Shown here in pieces: positions 55,199-63,236 of a DNA stretch of 64,000 nucleotides. The position numbers were made by a program, and so were the translations under genes. Origin of the DNA: JBAYDV01 sp041672845 (GTDB lineage: Bacteria; Bacteroidota; Bacteroidia; Bacteroidales; UBA932); assembly GCA_041672845.1 (NCBI GenBank), contig JBAYYV010000001.1:1-64000 (forward strand). The letters are read 5' to 3'. Position 1 is the stretch's first letter, and every line of letters starts with the position of its first letter. The notes beneath the pieces are model-generated. The model ran no database searches. It saw only the letters and a program-made list of their open reading frames with translations, and was not told where the DNA came from.

Positions 55199-55510
55199 TT
55201 ATTTATGAAGATCTATAATATCTTGAATAGTTTTTTCGTCATTGATTCCTATCATTTGAATATTTAATTCATTTAATAGAGATTTGATTTTAAAACCAAA
55301 TTCGTGAGATACGATTTTTTCTACATTTTGAGCAGCTACGATTTGTACAGCAGCAGGACCTGCTCCACTAGCAGCAGTTTTAGCAGTATTATTAACGAAT
55401 TCAGTTTTTCCAGTTTCTGAATCATAAATAGCGAAATACGCGCATCTTCCGAAGCGGCTATCTACTTTAGAAGTTACAGTGTTACCTGTAGATGATATAG
55501 CAATTCTCAT
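55199..55510 (-). CDS. NifX/ORP-fold protein, copy B
   Basis: A 103-residue paralogue of copy A with the NifX-like N-terminus MRIAISSTGNTVTSKVDSRF and a conserved FGRCAYFAIYD. It lacks the C-terminal NNCDH motif of copy A. It follows the DUF134 gene and precedes copy A by 15 bases. Confidence 0.86.
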   Translation of the reverse strand: MRIAISSTGNTVTSKVDSRFGRCAYFAIYDSETGKTEFVNNTAKTAASGAGPAAVQIVAAQNVEKIVSHEFGFKIKSLLNELNIQMIGINDEKTIQDIIDLHK

Positions 55511-55561
55511 TTTGATTTTTTTTATAATTATTTTCTTATTATATATTTCAATATATCTAAG

Positions 55562-56134
55562 TTATAGATTATTATTTCCACGGCCATTTCCACGACCGTT
55601 TCCATGTCCAATGCCTCTAGAAACACCTTTAACAGCTATGTTTTCAGCATTCCTAACTTTATTCATAGCGGACATATTTCTATTCCCTAGTCTTTTTCTA
55701 GGTTTAAATTCATTAGCTAAGGCTGGTTGATCTACACTTTCAAATTCTTCAGAACCACAGAGAGGGCAAGAAAATATTTCTTCGTTATTTGAATTATTAA
55801 AGACAGAACCACATTTGGTACATCGATACCATTCATTGTCAAAGCATACTTTACCACCTTCGATTTTCATGCTTTTACCTTCTACGAAGGCTTGAGCTAT
55901 TTTTTCTCTTACACTTATATATATACGTGTAAATGTGGGACGAGAAATTTCCATTATTTCTGCCGCATCACTTTGATTATACTTTTCGTAATCACAAAGT
56001 CTTAGAGATTCGTATTCTTCGTAATGTATAAGAATAGGAGAAGTGTCCTTTTTTACTAGTTTTCCATATGGATAGAAACCAGAGATAATGGGGACACTCG
56101 TCATTCTTCTTGTTATTTTTGGTCTTCCAGCCAT
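55562..56134 (-). CDS. DUF134 family HTH regulator
   Basis: A protein of about 190 residues. The DUF134 start is MAGRPKITRRM at 56134; a longer frame exists upstream but is not like the family. An HTH follows (YNQSDAAEIMEISRPTFTRI). A zinc ribbon (CTKCGSVFNNS and CPLCGSEEF) is fused after the DNA-binding domain. The C-terminal ~20 residues are Gly/Asn/Arg-rich. Genes of this family are usually beside NifX/ORP and MinD-type ATPases, as here. The promoter carries two palindromic boxes, suggesting autoregulation. Confidence 0.88.
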   Translation of the reverse strand: MAGRPKITRRMTSVPIISGFYPYGKLVKKDTSPILIHYEEYESLRLCDYEKYNQSDAAEIMEISRPTFTRIYISVREKIAQAFVEGKSMKIEGGKVCFDNEWYRCTKCGSVFNNSNNEEIFSCPLCGSEEFESVDQPALANEFKPRKRLGNRNMSAMNKVRNAENIAVKGVSRGIGHGNGRGNGRGNNNL

Positions 56135-56156
56135 ATAATTTCCTTTAATATGGTGG

Positions 56157-56188
56157 CAAATATATGAACTTATGTTCAAAAATCCAAA
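56157..56188 (-). promoter_or_regulatory. DUF134 promoter
   Basis: Minus-strand -7 element TATATTTG (56157-56164) with TTTG 20 bases upstream (56185-56188). It lies 23 bases before the DUF134 start. Confidence 0.65.
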
Positions 56189-56203
56189 TTTAACTTATGT
56201 TCA
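56165..56203 (-). promoter_or_regulatory. two palindromic operator-like boxes
   Basis: Box 1 is TGAAC-TTAT-GTTCA (56165-56178), a perfect palindrome of half sites lying exactly between the -7 and -33 elements. Box 2, 25 bases on (56190-56203), has the same right half and spacer with one mismatch in the left half (TTAAC). The shared core is AACTTATGTTCA. A regulator bound at box 1 would block RNA polymerase. Confidence 0.7.
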
Positions 56204-56240
56204 AAATAGAATATATATTATATATTATTCTATATTTTAT

Positions 56241-57053
56241 TTACATAAAAGTATTCTTAGAAGTACTAGCTTTTAATCCTTTGATTACCGCAGAACTAAA
56301 GCCTTCTTCTTCCATTTTATTTAAGCCTTTGATGGTAATACCCCCTGGGGTAGTAACTTTATCTATTTCTTCTTCTGGATTAGTTTGGTGAGCCATTAAT
56401 AAATCTACTGCTCCTTTAACAGTTAGTGTAACTATTTTTTGAGTTTGTTTTGGATAGAATCCCATTTCGACACCACCTTCTATAGCAGCACGAATGTATC
56501 TTAACGCAAATGCTATACCGCAAGAAGCTAGAGCTGTTCCAGCAGCCATATGAGCTTCATCGATAAGAAGAGCGCCACCTAATTTATTGAAGATGCTAAT
56601 AATGAGTTTTTCTTGTTCTTCAGTAGCATTATCAGAACATACAAAAGTAAGAGAACTTCTAACTTCTATAGCTATGTTAGGGACAATTCTAAATAATGAA
56701 GGAGAGTTTTCATTAGAACCATCGATTTCTAAATATTTCTTGATGGTTTTAAATTCTGTACCAGCTACTACTGAAACAATAATCTGATTTTTATTTAATT
56801 TAGATTTAATCTGATTAATGGCTTTTTCCATAATCCATGGCTTGACAGCAATGACTATAATATCAGCCTTTTCAATATTTTGAGTAGAATCTGTAGTAGT
56901 ATTAATGTTTCTGCATATCTTTTTAATCTTATTAAGATTATTTTCTAATAGATCTGCACATGTTATATTGCTAGATTTTTCAAATCTACTTTTTACTAGA
57001 CCTGTGGCAATAGCACTTCCGATGTTCCCTGTTCCTATAATTGTTATTTTCAT
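56241..57053 (-). CDS. proC: pyrroline-5-carboxylate reductase
   Basis: A protein of about 270 residues catalysing the last step of proline synthesis. The nucleotide-binding motif is IIGTGNIGSAIATGL, and the C-terminal dimer segment has VTTPGGITIKGLNKMEEEG. I place the start at MKITIIGTG (57053); a frame from 57071 adds six residues that lie within the leader hairpin. Downstream genes face the same way, with the DUF134 cluster promoter in between. Confidence 0.93.
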   Translation of the reverse strand: MKITIIGTGNIGSAIATGLVKSRFEKSSNITCADLLENNLNKIKKICRNINTTTDSTQNIEKADIIVIAVKPWIMEKAINQIKSKLNKNQIIVSVVAGTEFKTIKKYLEIDGSNENSPSLFRIVPNIAIEVRSSLTFVCSDNATEEQEKLIISIFNKLGGALLIDEAHMAAGTALASCGIAFALRYIRAAIEGGVEMGFYPKQTQKIVTLTVKGAVDLLMAHQTNPEEEIDKVTTPGGITIKGLNKMEEEGFSSAVIKGLKASTSKNTFM

Positions 57054-57058
57054 AATAA

Positions 57059-57092
57059 TAGCTCCATACACAAATTATATGCCATGGAGCTA
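57059..57092 (-). promoter_or_regulatory. leader hairpin before proC
   Basis: TAGCTCCAT (57059-57067) and ATGGAGCTA (57084-57092) pair perfectly around a 16-base loop. On the minus strand it ends 5 bases before the proC ATG, where it could mask the initiation region or act as a weak terminator of marR. Confidence 0.6.
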
Positions 57093-57229
57093 TATATAAG
57101 AGCTTCTGAAAATAGTATTAAAAGATATTTCAAATGTTATTTAATACTAATAATTATAATCCATAATTATGATTAAATATAATCATCAAATAGTAATAAC
57201 TAGTTATCAAATATACTTATCAAATAGTA

Positions 57230-57586
57230 TTAAATAGATTCCACTGCTTTATTCAATAAATCAGGCAATTGTATTTTTCCAGTCTTAACTAAATCTAAAG
57301 TTCCTATACCTTTCTTGCTTATAGAAAAAATCATATTCCTTCTATCTTTCTTTCCAAGATGTCTATTAATAAGACCTTTTTCTTCTACAGAACGAAGAAC
57401 TTTAGAACAATTAGAGTAAGTCATATCTAACTCATTTGCAAGCTGAGAAGATGTCATGCTGTCATTTTTTGTGAGACTACAGAGAATTATAGCTTCTTTT
57501 AAAGATAAGTTCTTTTCTTTAATTAACTTATCTTCAAATTCATTTATGACGCGCTGTAAATCTCTTATTTTGCAAATTGTATACAT
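57230..57586 (-). CDS. MarR-family transcriptional regulator
   Basis: A 118-residue winged-helix protein. The HTH is NDSMTSSQLANELDMTYSNCSK and the wing is IFSISKKGIG. It lies downstream of, and in the same direction as, the CoA-disulfide reductase gene, with only 90 bases between. It is likely to control that gene, its own gene or both. Confidence 0.85.
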   Translation of the reverse strand: MYTICKIRDLQRVINEFEDKLIKEKNLSLKEAIILCSLTKNDSMTSSQLANELDMTYSNCSKVLRSVEEKGLINRHLGKKDRRNMIFSISKKGIGTLDLVKTGKIQLPDLLNKAVESI

Positions 57587-57602
57587 ATAATCAATTTTAA
57601 TA

Positions 57603-57636
57603 AATTAATGTAAATATAATAATTAATGTAAATATA
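57603..57636. repeat. tandem direct repeat upstream of marR
   Basis: The 16-base unit AATTAATGTAAATATA occurs twice, at 57603-57618 and 57621-57636 (18-base period), between the marR -7 element and its start codon. Possible binding sites for MarR; the AT-rich context makes chance likeness possible. Confidence 0.5.
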
Positions 57637-57645
57637 TATTATATA

Positions 57646-57653
57646 CAAATATA
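57646..57653 (-). promoter_or_regulatory. -7 element of the marR promoter
   Basis: Minus-strand TATATTTG, 59 bases before the marR start; no -33 at the usual distance. Confidence 0.4.
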
Positions 57654-57676
57654 AATATTATTTACAAGATAATATT

Positions 57677-59359
57677 TTATTTAGGACTACATAAACCACC
57701 TATAGGAGCTTTAGCAGTAGCCATCGCATAAGTTTTATATCCACCTATTAAGTTTTTAACATTTTTAAATCCATGTCCTTCTAAAATCCTCATAGCTAGA
57801 TATCCTCTAAGACCTATAGCACAATAAGTTATGATATTAGCATTTTTATCTAATTCATTTAATCTTTCTCTTAGAGTATTAAGAGGAATATTAATAGAAG
57901 AAGGAATTTTACCATTTTCTTCTATTTCTTCAGGATCTCTAACATCTAGAAGAATAAATTCTTTAGAATCTTTATTAACTACTTCTTTCCAAGTTATTCT
58001 AGGCATTTTACCGTCAATAATATTAGAAGCCACATAACCTGCGATAGCTACTGGATCTTTAGCTGAAGAAAATGGAGGAGCATAAGCATGTTCTAGTTTA
58101 ATTAAATCAAAAACTGTTCCACCCATTTTTATACATAATGCTATTTGATCTATTCTTTTATCTACACCTTCAAATCCTATTATTTGGCCACCATATAATT
58201 TTCCTGTTCTAGGATGGAAAGTTAGTTTAATACTAGTCATTTGAGCATTAGGATAGTAACCTGCGTGAGATTTTGAATGTATCATAGCACAAGTATTTTC
58301 CATACCAGCAGCATCTAATCTGGCTGTAGATAGACCTGTAGAGGCAGCTGTCATATCGAATATTTTAGCTATAGCTGTAGCTATAGAACCTTCATAAGTT
58401 ATATGATTACCGAAAACCATATTATCAGCTACGATTCTAGCTTGTCTATTCGCAGGGTTAGCTAAATAATTCAAATAAGGCTGTCCAGAAATAGGACTAG
58501 GATATTCAATAGCATCACCGACTGCATAAATATTTTCTATATTAGTTTGTAAGAACTGATCTACCCAAATACCTCTAGCTTTACCAATTCTTATTCCAGC
58601 TTTTTTAGCTAGATCAGTTTCTGGTCTAACGCCAATAGAAAGGATAACCATATCTACATCGACTTTCTTTCCGCTATCTAGTAATACAGAAGTTTTGCCA
58701 TCTTTATCTTTAAATCCGTTTACTTTTTCACCAAGAAATAAATTCACACCTTTTTCACATAAATGTTTGTGAATATCAGTAGCCATTACATAATCTAGAG
58801 GAGGCATTACTTGATTTTGCATCTCAATAATCGAAATTTTAATACCTGTGAGAGTAAGATTTTCAGCCATTTCTATACCTATAAAACCTGCACCTATAAT
58901 AGCTGCAGTTTTAACTTTCTTATTAGCTATGTGATTTTTAATAAGATCTGTATCATGTACATTTCTTAAAGTAAATATATTTTCTGAATTAATACCATTC
59001 AATGGAGGTACGAAAGGAGTGGCACCAGGAGATAATAATAAATTGTCGTAAGATTCTAAATAATCTTTTTTACCTTTTTCTCTAATACGAATACTTTTTT
59101 GGTCAGGAAGAATATCTATAACTTCACTATTTAGTCTAACAGTCACATTGTATCTGTCGTGAAAAGCTTCAGGAGTTTGTAAGAAAAGTTCTTCTCTTTT
59201 TTGAATGATTCCACCTAAATAATAAGGAAGACCACAGTTAGCATATGACATATATGCACCTTTGTCTAGAATAAGAATTTCAGCAGTTTCATCGACTCTT
59301 CTAATCCTAGCTGCAGCAGTGGCTCCACCAGCTACAGCACCAATAATAACGTGTTTCAT
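57677..59359 (-). CDS. CoA-disulfide reductase with C-terminal rhodanese domain
   Basis: A 560-residue flavoprotein. The FAD motif is VIIGAVAGGATAAARIRR, the active single cysteine is Cys42 in SYANCGLPYY, and the NADH site is TAAIIGAGFIGIEMAENL. The C-terminal rhodanese domain (about residues 470-560) has the active loop CAIGLRG with Cys513. CoADR-rhodanese fusions act on CoA disulfide, persulfides or polysulfide (Npsr type). Substrate choice cannot be settled by sequence. A MarR gene follows on the same strand. Confidence 0.92.
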   Translation of the reverse strand: MKHVIIGAVAGGATAAARIRRVDETAEILILDKGAYMSYANCGLPYYLGGIIQKREELFLQTPEAFHDRYNVTVRLNSEVIDILPDQKSIRIREKGKKDYLESYDNLLLSPGATPFVPPLNGINSENIFTLRNVHDTDLIKNHIANKKVKTAAIIGAGFIGIEMAENLTLTGIKISIIEMQNQVMPPLDYVMATDIHKHLCEKGVNLFLGEKVNGFKDKDGKTSVLLDSGKKVDVDMVILSIGVRPETDLAKKAGIRIGKARGIWVDQFLQTNIENIYAVGDAIEYPSPISGQPYLNYLANPANRQARIVADNMVFGNHITYEGSIATAIAKIFDMTAASTGLSTARLDAAGMENTCAMIHSKSHAGYYPNAQMTSIKLTFHPRTGKLYGGQIIGFEGVDKRIDQIALCIKMGGTVFDLIKLEHAYAPPFSSAKDPVAIAGYVASNIIDGKMPRITWKEVVNKDSKEFILLDVRDPEEIEENGKIPSSINIPLNTLRERLNELDKNANIITYCAIGLRGYLAMRILEGHGFKNVKNLIGGYKTYAMATAKAPIGGLCSPK

Positions 59360-59436
59360 AATGTGTAATTGTTTTATAATATATTTTTAGTTTATTTAAT
59401 ACCTTCTTTTTATGTTTCCTTGGATAAATACTTTCT

Positions 59437-59468
59437 CAAAGATAGTAATTTCTCTAGGAAATAAACAA
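59437..59468 (-). promoter_or_regulatory. promoter of the CoA-disulfide reductase gene
   Basis: Minus-strand -7 TATCTTTG (59437-59444), with TTG 21 bases upstream (59466-59468). The leader to the start codon is about 75 bases. Confidence 0.45.
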
Positions 59469-59520
59469 GCCATTATAAAAAAATATTATTTATTTATAAA
59501 ATATATATAAATATAAATAT

Positions 59521-59553
59521 AAATAGGTCTATCCATTATGGATAGACCTATTT
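59521..59553. terminator. intrinsic terminator of the tricorn gene
   Basis: A perfect 14-base inverted repeat (59521-59534 and 59540-59553), AAATAGGTCTATCC and its complement, with a 5-base loop. It follows the tricorn protease stop by about 38 bases on the minus strand. Confidence 0.88.
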
Positions 59554-59590
59554 TATATAATAAGTATTAGTCTTAACTATAAAATTTAGA

Positions 59591-62500
59591 TTAGTTTACT
59601 AATTTAGTATTAGCGCGAGGGGGAAGTGCGTTATAATTTTTAACTTCTTCTTCCATAGTCTTGACAGCTGCTTTTATTTGACGATCTGTTCCATTTAAGA
59701 CTTCTTCTGGCGTATTGTAAATTAAGATTTCCGGTATTAATAATTGATTTTCTAAATAGTTATTATTATTATCCATACAGCCTACTTGAGGAATACCGAA
59801 GAAAATTCTAGAATCTATCTGAGTTTCCCACCATACAGCTGTCATGGTTCCTGCTACAGGAGCACCGATTAATTTACCGATACCTAATGTTTGATAAACC
59901 CATGGAGTCCCATGTGCATTAGAGTAGTTATCTTCACAAACCAACATACAAGAAGGTTGAGTCCATTTGTTATATGGATCTTTACCGATGAATTGGCCTC
60001 TAGGCATGAATCTTTCATAAATCTTTCCAGAAAGAAGAGTACAAACATCATCATGTAACCAGCCACCACCATTGTGTCTAGTATCTATAATAATAGCTTC
60101 TTTATCCCTATTTCTTCCAAGTAATTCTTTATAAAGAGTTCTGAAACTAGGACTATCCATACCTTTAATATGAATATAACCTATTTTACCTTTTGATAGT
60201 TTTTCTACCATATTTCTATTTCTTTCTACCCATCTTTGATATAAAAGTTCACTTACTACGTAACCGTTAATAGGTTTGACTTTTTCTTCAAAAGTTTTAT
60301 TAGTTTTAGGATTTAATACAGATATAAGAACTTCTTTATTAGCTTTTCCTTCTAAAAGAGGGAAATAATCTTGTCCAGCTTTAATTTCTTTACCATCTAT
60401 TTTTTCGATGATATCACCTTCTTTTACTTTAGTTTCAATTCTATCAAAAGTACTTCTTTTTAATATTTCTTTAATTTTTAAACCATCCCCAGTATAAGTA
60501 TCGTCATAGAATACACCGAATGAAGCAGTAGCTAAACAATCAGAAGATATTCTAGCACCTGAACCAGTATGAGAACCATTAAGTTCACCTAGTAATTCAG
60601 AAAGCATTTCTGAGAAATCTTCTATATTATTAATATAAGGAAGGAATTTAGCATAAGTAGTTTTATATTCTTTCCAGTCTAATCCTCGAATAGTAGGATC
60701 ATAGAATTTATCTTTTACTTGACTCCAGCAATGGTTGAACATATATTCTCTTTCTGCCGCTGGTTTGTAATCAAATACACCTTCATATTTAATCGGTTTA
60801 GCTTTACCTGATTTAGGATCGATTTTAGAAATGCCTCTTCTCGACATGAAGTAAATATCACCTTTATCTCCCATAGTTAAACTACCGAAACCTACACCTT
60901 TGGATAAAATTTTAGTAACATCTTTCTGAAGATCATGCATCCATAAGTCTCCACCACCTTCAAATTTAGCTATGTAATATAATTTTTGACCATCTTTTGA
61001 TAAAACAGCATCTCCTAAGAATGAAGAGTTAACAGTTAGTCTATCTATTCTATATTCTGCGTTTTCAATATCGAATTTAAGAGCTTTTACTTCTTCTTGT
61101 TCACCATCTTTTTTAGATTTCTTGTCTTTTTGATCTTTCTTTTTAGATTTTTTAGACTTTTTATCTGTTTTAGCTTTTTCTTCAGCTTCTTTCTTATCTT
61201 TTTCAGACTGTTTAAGAAGTTCTAATTCTTCTTTACTCATATGGAATTTTTCATATGCGTTAAGATCTAAGAACATAATGTAAATATCATTTTCAGAGCC
61301 CCAGCTACCATGACTTCTATAACCTGCTCTATCACTTGTCCAAATAATAGCTTTACCACCAAGAACCCATTTAGCATTTCCATCATTGTAACCACTCTTA
61401 GTAAGATTAATAGGTTCATCTTTACCAGAAGTATTAATAAGAGCTACATCTTTATTATTCCATCCACCTTTAAAAATGCAATCAGATAATATCCATTTGC
61501 TATCAGGACTCCATTCAAACCATTGGTCACCATCAGAATAAGAGTATTGATATTTTTCATCCATTATTTTACGAATGTTTTTACTCTTAAGATTTATCAC
61601 ATATATACCAGTTCTGTTTCCTAAAAAAGCTACTTCTTTACCATCAGGGCTATAAGTAGCTTGAAAACAAGGGTAATTGGTATTTGTTAGACATTCTTCT
61701 TTAAGAGTAGTAGCATAAGGGAATATTTTTTCATCTTTCTTTACGATATTAGTTCTATATACTTGCCATAGGCCATTTCTTTCACTTGAATAAATTACAC
61801 TTTTTCCGTCAGGAGAGAAATCTATATCCCTTTCCTGCTGGGGAGTATTAGTAATTTGTTTAGTGGTATTATATTTTTCAGAAGTAACATATACATCACC
61901 ATGATATATAAAAGCTATTTGTTCACCATCTTTAGAAACGGCCATATCATCAGCTCCTCTAGAAAATATTTTTTTGATTACTTCTCTAGTAATTTCATCT
62001 TGTACTATTTCGATTTTAACTTTCTGAGGTTCAGCTTCTTCTTTCATAGTATAGATTTCACCATCATAACCGAAACATAAAGTTCCATTGTTATCTACAG
62101 AAAGGAAACGAATAGGATTTTTTTGGAAATGAGTCAATTGAATTAATCCTATAGTATGAGTATCAGGTAGAGGACCTTGTCCAGCAGAACCTGAAGGACT
62201 AGGAGCTGTATTTCGTTTGATTACTTCATTTATATTAGAAGCATCTTTACCTTTTATAGCATCATTTAAATCCATTTTGTAAATATTGAAAGACCCGTTT
62301 CTTTCGCTTAAAAAATAGAAAGAATTATTATTCTGAGAAAAAACAGGATTACGATCTTCTGCCATATTCTTAGTAAGCTGAGTGAATTTCGCTTTATTTA
62401 CATTTATAACAGATTCAGCTTCTTTATCAGTATTCTCATTGGTTAAATTACATAACCAGATATCCCTTGTGATAGGGGAGGTGTGATGTTTTCTATAAGC

Positions 62501-63067
62501 ATTTTCATATCCTTTTTTATCTTGATATAAGAATGACCTTCCGTCTTTAGAGAAATTAATATCTTCTAAAGGAAGACTAGAGAACATTACTGGACGACCA
62601 GCATTTGTGTTAACTTCATATACTTGAGAGAAAGTTCCACTAGGAAACTGCATACTTTCTGCAGTAGGCATAATATTAGCAGAAAATAAAATATGAGAAT
62701 TATCTCTAAAGCAAATTATGTTTTCACTACCAGAAAAAGTAGTTAATCTTTTAGCAGAGCCACCTTGTCTATCGACAATAAAAATATCATTGCTGCCCAT
62801 TCTATGAGATACAAATGCTATTTTTTTCCCATTAGGACTCCAAACAGGATTAGCATCGTAGTCAGGATGGGATGTAATTTGTGTAGCTTTACCTCCTATA
62901 GTAGGTACGGTAAAAATATCTCCTTTATACATAAATGCAATGGTATTGCCGTCAGGCGAAATAGTCTGATGTCTTAGCCATAGAGGAGAGTCGCCAATGT
63001 TGTTGGCGTAAGCCCAAATCCCGATAAAAAGAGAAAGAGCTGTAAGGAATATTGATTTTCTATTCAT
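59591..63067 (-). CDS. tricorn-type S41 protease
   Basis: A 1158-residue protein with a signal peptide (residues 1-~21) and two WD/tricorn beta-propeller regions (about 25-430 and 440-800) with repeated SPDGK and WSPDSKW segments. A Lys-rich insertion (about 605-665: KKSKKSKKKDQKDKKSKK) precedes a region joining the PDZ-like domain (about 905-970) and the C-terminal S41 peptidase (about 985-1130). The nucleophile is Ser1049 in EDNYSNAHGTPW. Archaeal Tricorn degrades oligopeptides released by the proteasome; the secretion signal here suggests periplasmic peptide turnover. It is 90 residues longer than archaeal Tricorn, partly owing to the basic insertion. Confidence 0.9.
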   Translation of the reverse strand: MNRKSIFLTALSLFIGIWAYANNIGDSPLWLRHQTISPDGNTIAFMYKGDIFTVPTIGGKATQITSHPDYDANPVWSPNGKKIAFVSHRMGSNDIFIVDRQGGSAKRLTTFSGSENIICFRDNSHILFSANIMPTAESMQFPSGTFSQVYEVNTNAGRPVMFSSLPLEDINFSKDGRSFLYQDKKGYENAYRKHHTSPITRDIWLCNLTNENTDKEAESVINVNKAKFTQLTKNMAEDRNPVFSQNNNSFYFLSERNGSFNIYKMDLNDAIKGKDASNINEVIKRNTAPSPSGSAGQGPLPDTHTIGLIQLTHFQKNPIRFLSVDNNGTLCFGYDGEIYTMKEEAEPQKVKIEIVQDEITREVIKKIFSRGADDMAVSKDGEQIAFIYHGDVYVTSEKYNTTKQITNTPQQERDIDFSPDGKSVIYSSERNGLWQVYRTNIVKKDEKIFPYATTLKEECLTNTNYPCFQATYSPDGKEVAFLGNRTGIYVINLKSKNIRKIMDEKYQYSYSDGDQWFEWSPDSKWILSDCIFKGGWNNKDVALINTSGKDEPINLTKSGYNDGNAKWVLGGKAIIWTSDRAGYRSHGSWGSENDIYIMFLDLNAYEKFHMSKEELELLKQSEKDKKEAEEKAKTDKKSKKSKKKDQKDKKSKKDGEQEEVKALKFDIENAEYRIDRLTVNSSFLGDAVLSKDGQKLYYIAKFEGGGDLWMHDLQKDVTKILSKGVGFGSLTMGDKGDIYFMSRRGISKIDPKSGKAKPIKYEGVFDYKPAAEREYMFNHCWSQVKDKFYDPTIRGLDWKEYKTTYAKFLPYINNIEDFSEMLSELLGELNGSHTGSGARISSDCLATASFGVFYDDTYTGDGLKIKEILKRSTFDRIETKVKEGDIIEKIDGKEIKAGQDYFPLLEGKANKEVLISVLNPKTNKTFEEKVKPINGYVVSELLYQRWVERNRNMVEKLSKGKIGYIHIKGMDSPSFRTLYKELLGRNRDKEAIIIDTRHNGGGWLHDDVCTLLSGKIYERFMPRGQFIGKDPYNKWTQPSCMLVCEDNYSNAHGTPWVYQTLGIGKLIGAPVAGTMTAVWWETQIDSRIFFGIPQVGCMDNNNNYLENQLLIPEILIYNTPEEVLNGTDRQIKAAVKTMEEEVKNYNALPPRANTKLVN

Positions 63068-63122
63068 TTGATATATAGTAATTTGTTAATATTTTTAACG
63101 GAAAATTTCTATCTGTTTTATC

Positions 63123-63130
63123 CAAAGGTA
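63123..63130 (-). promoter_or_regulatory. -7 element of the tricorn promoter
   Basis: Minus-strand TACCTTTG, 55 bases before the tricorn start; -33 not clear. Confidence 0.45.
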
Positions 63131-63177
63131 ATATTTTTAAAAGTTATTTAAAATTTTTTTATTGTGTTTCATTTTAT

Positions 63178-63185
63178 TAAATTTG
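63178..63185 (+). promoter_or_regulatory. -7 element of the iorA promoter
   Basis: TAAATTTG, 51 bases before the iorA ATG. With the minus-strand match it makes a divergent promoter pair. Confidence 0.4.
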
Positions 63186-63236
63186 TAAGCATTAGAAAAT
63201 CAATAAAAATCAATAAAAAACTGGATATGAAAGAAA

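Noticed and set aside
54845..55510. NifX-like proteins as evidence of nitrogen fixation
   Set aside because: No nifH, nifD or nifK and no molybdate genes are present; this fold occurs widely in non-fixing anaerobes.
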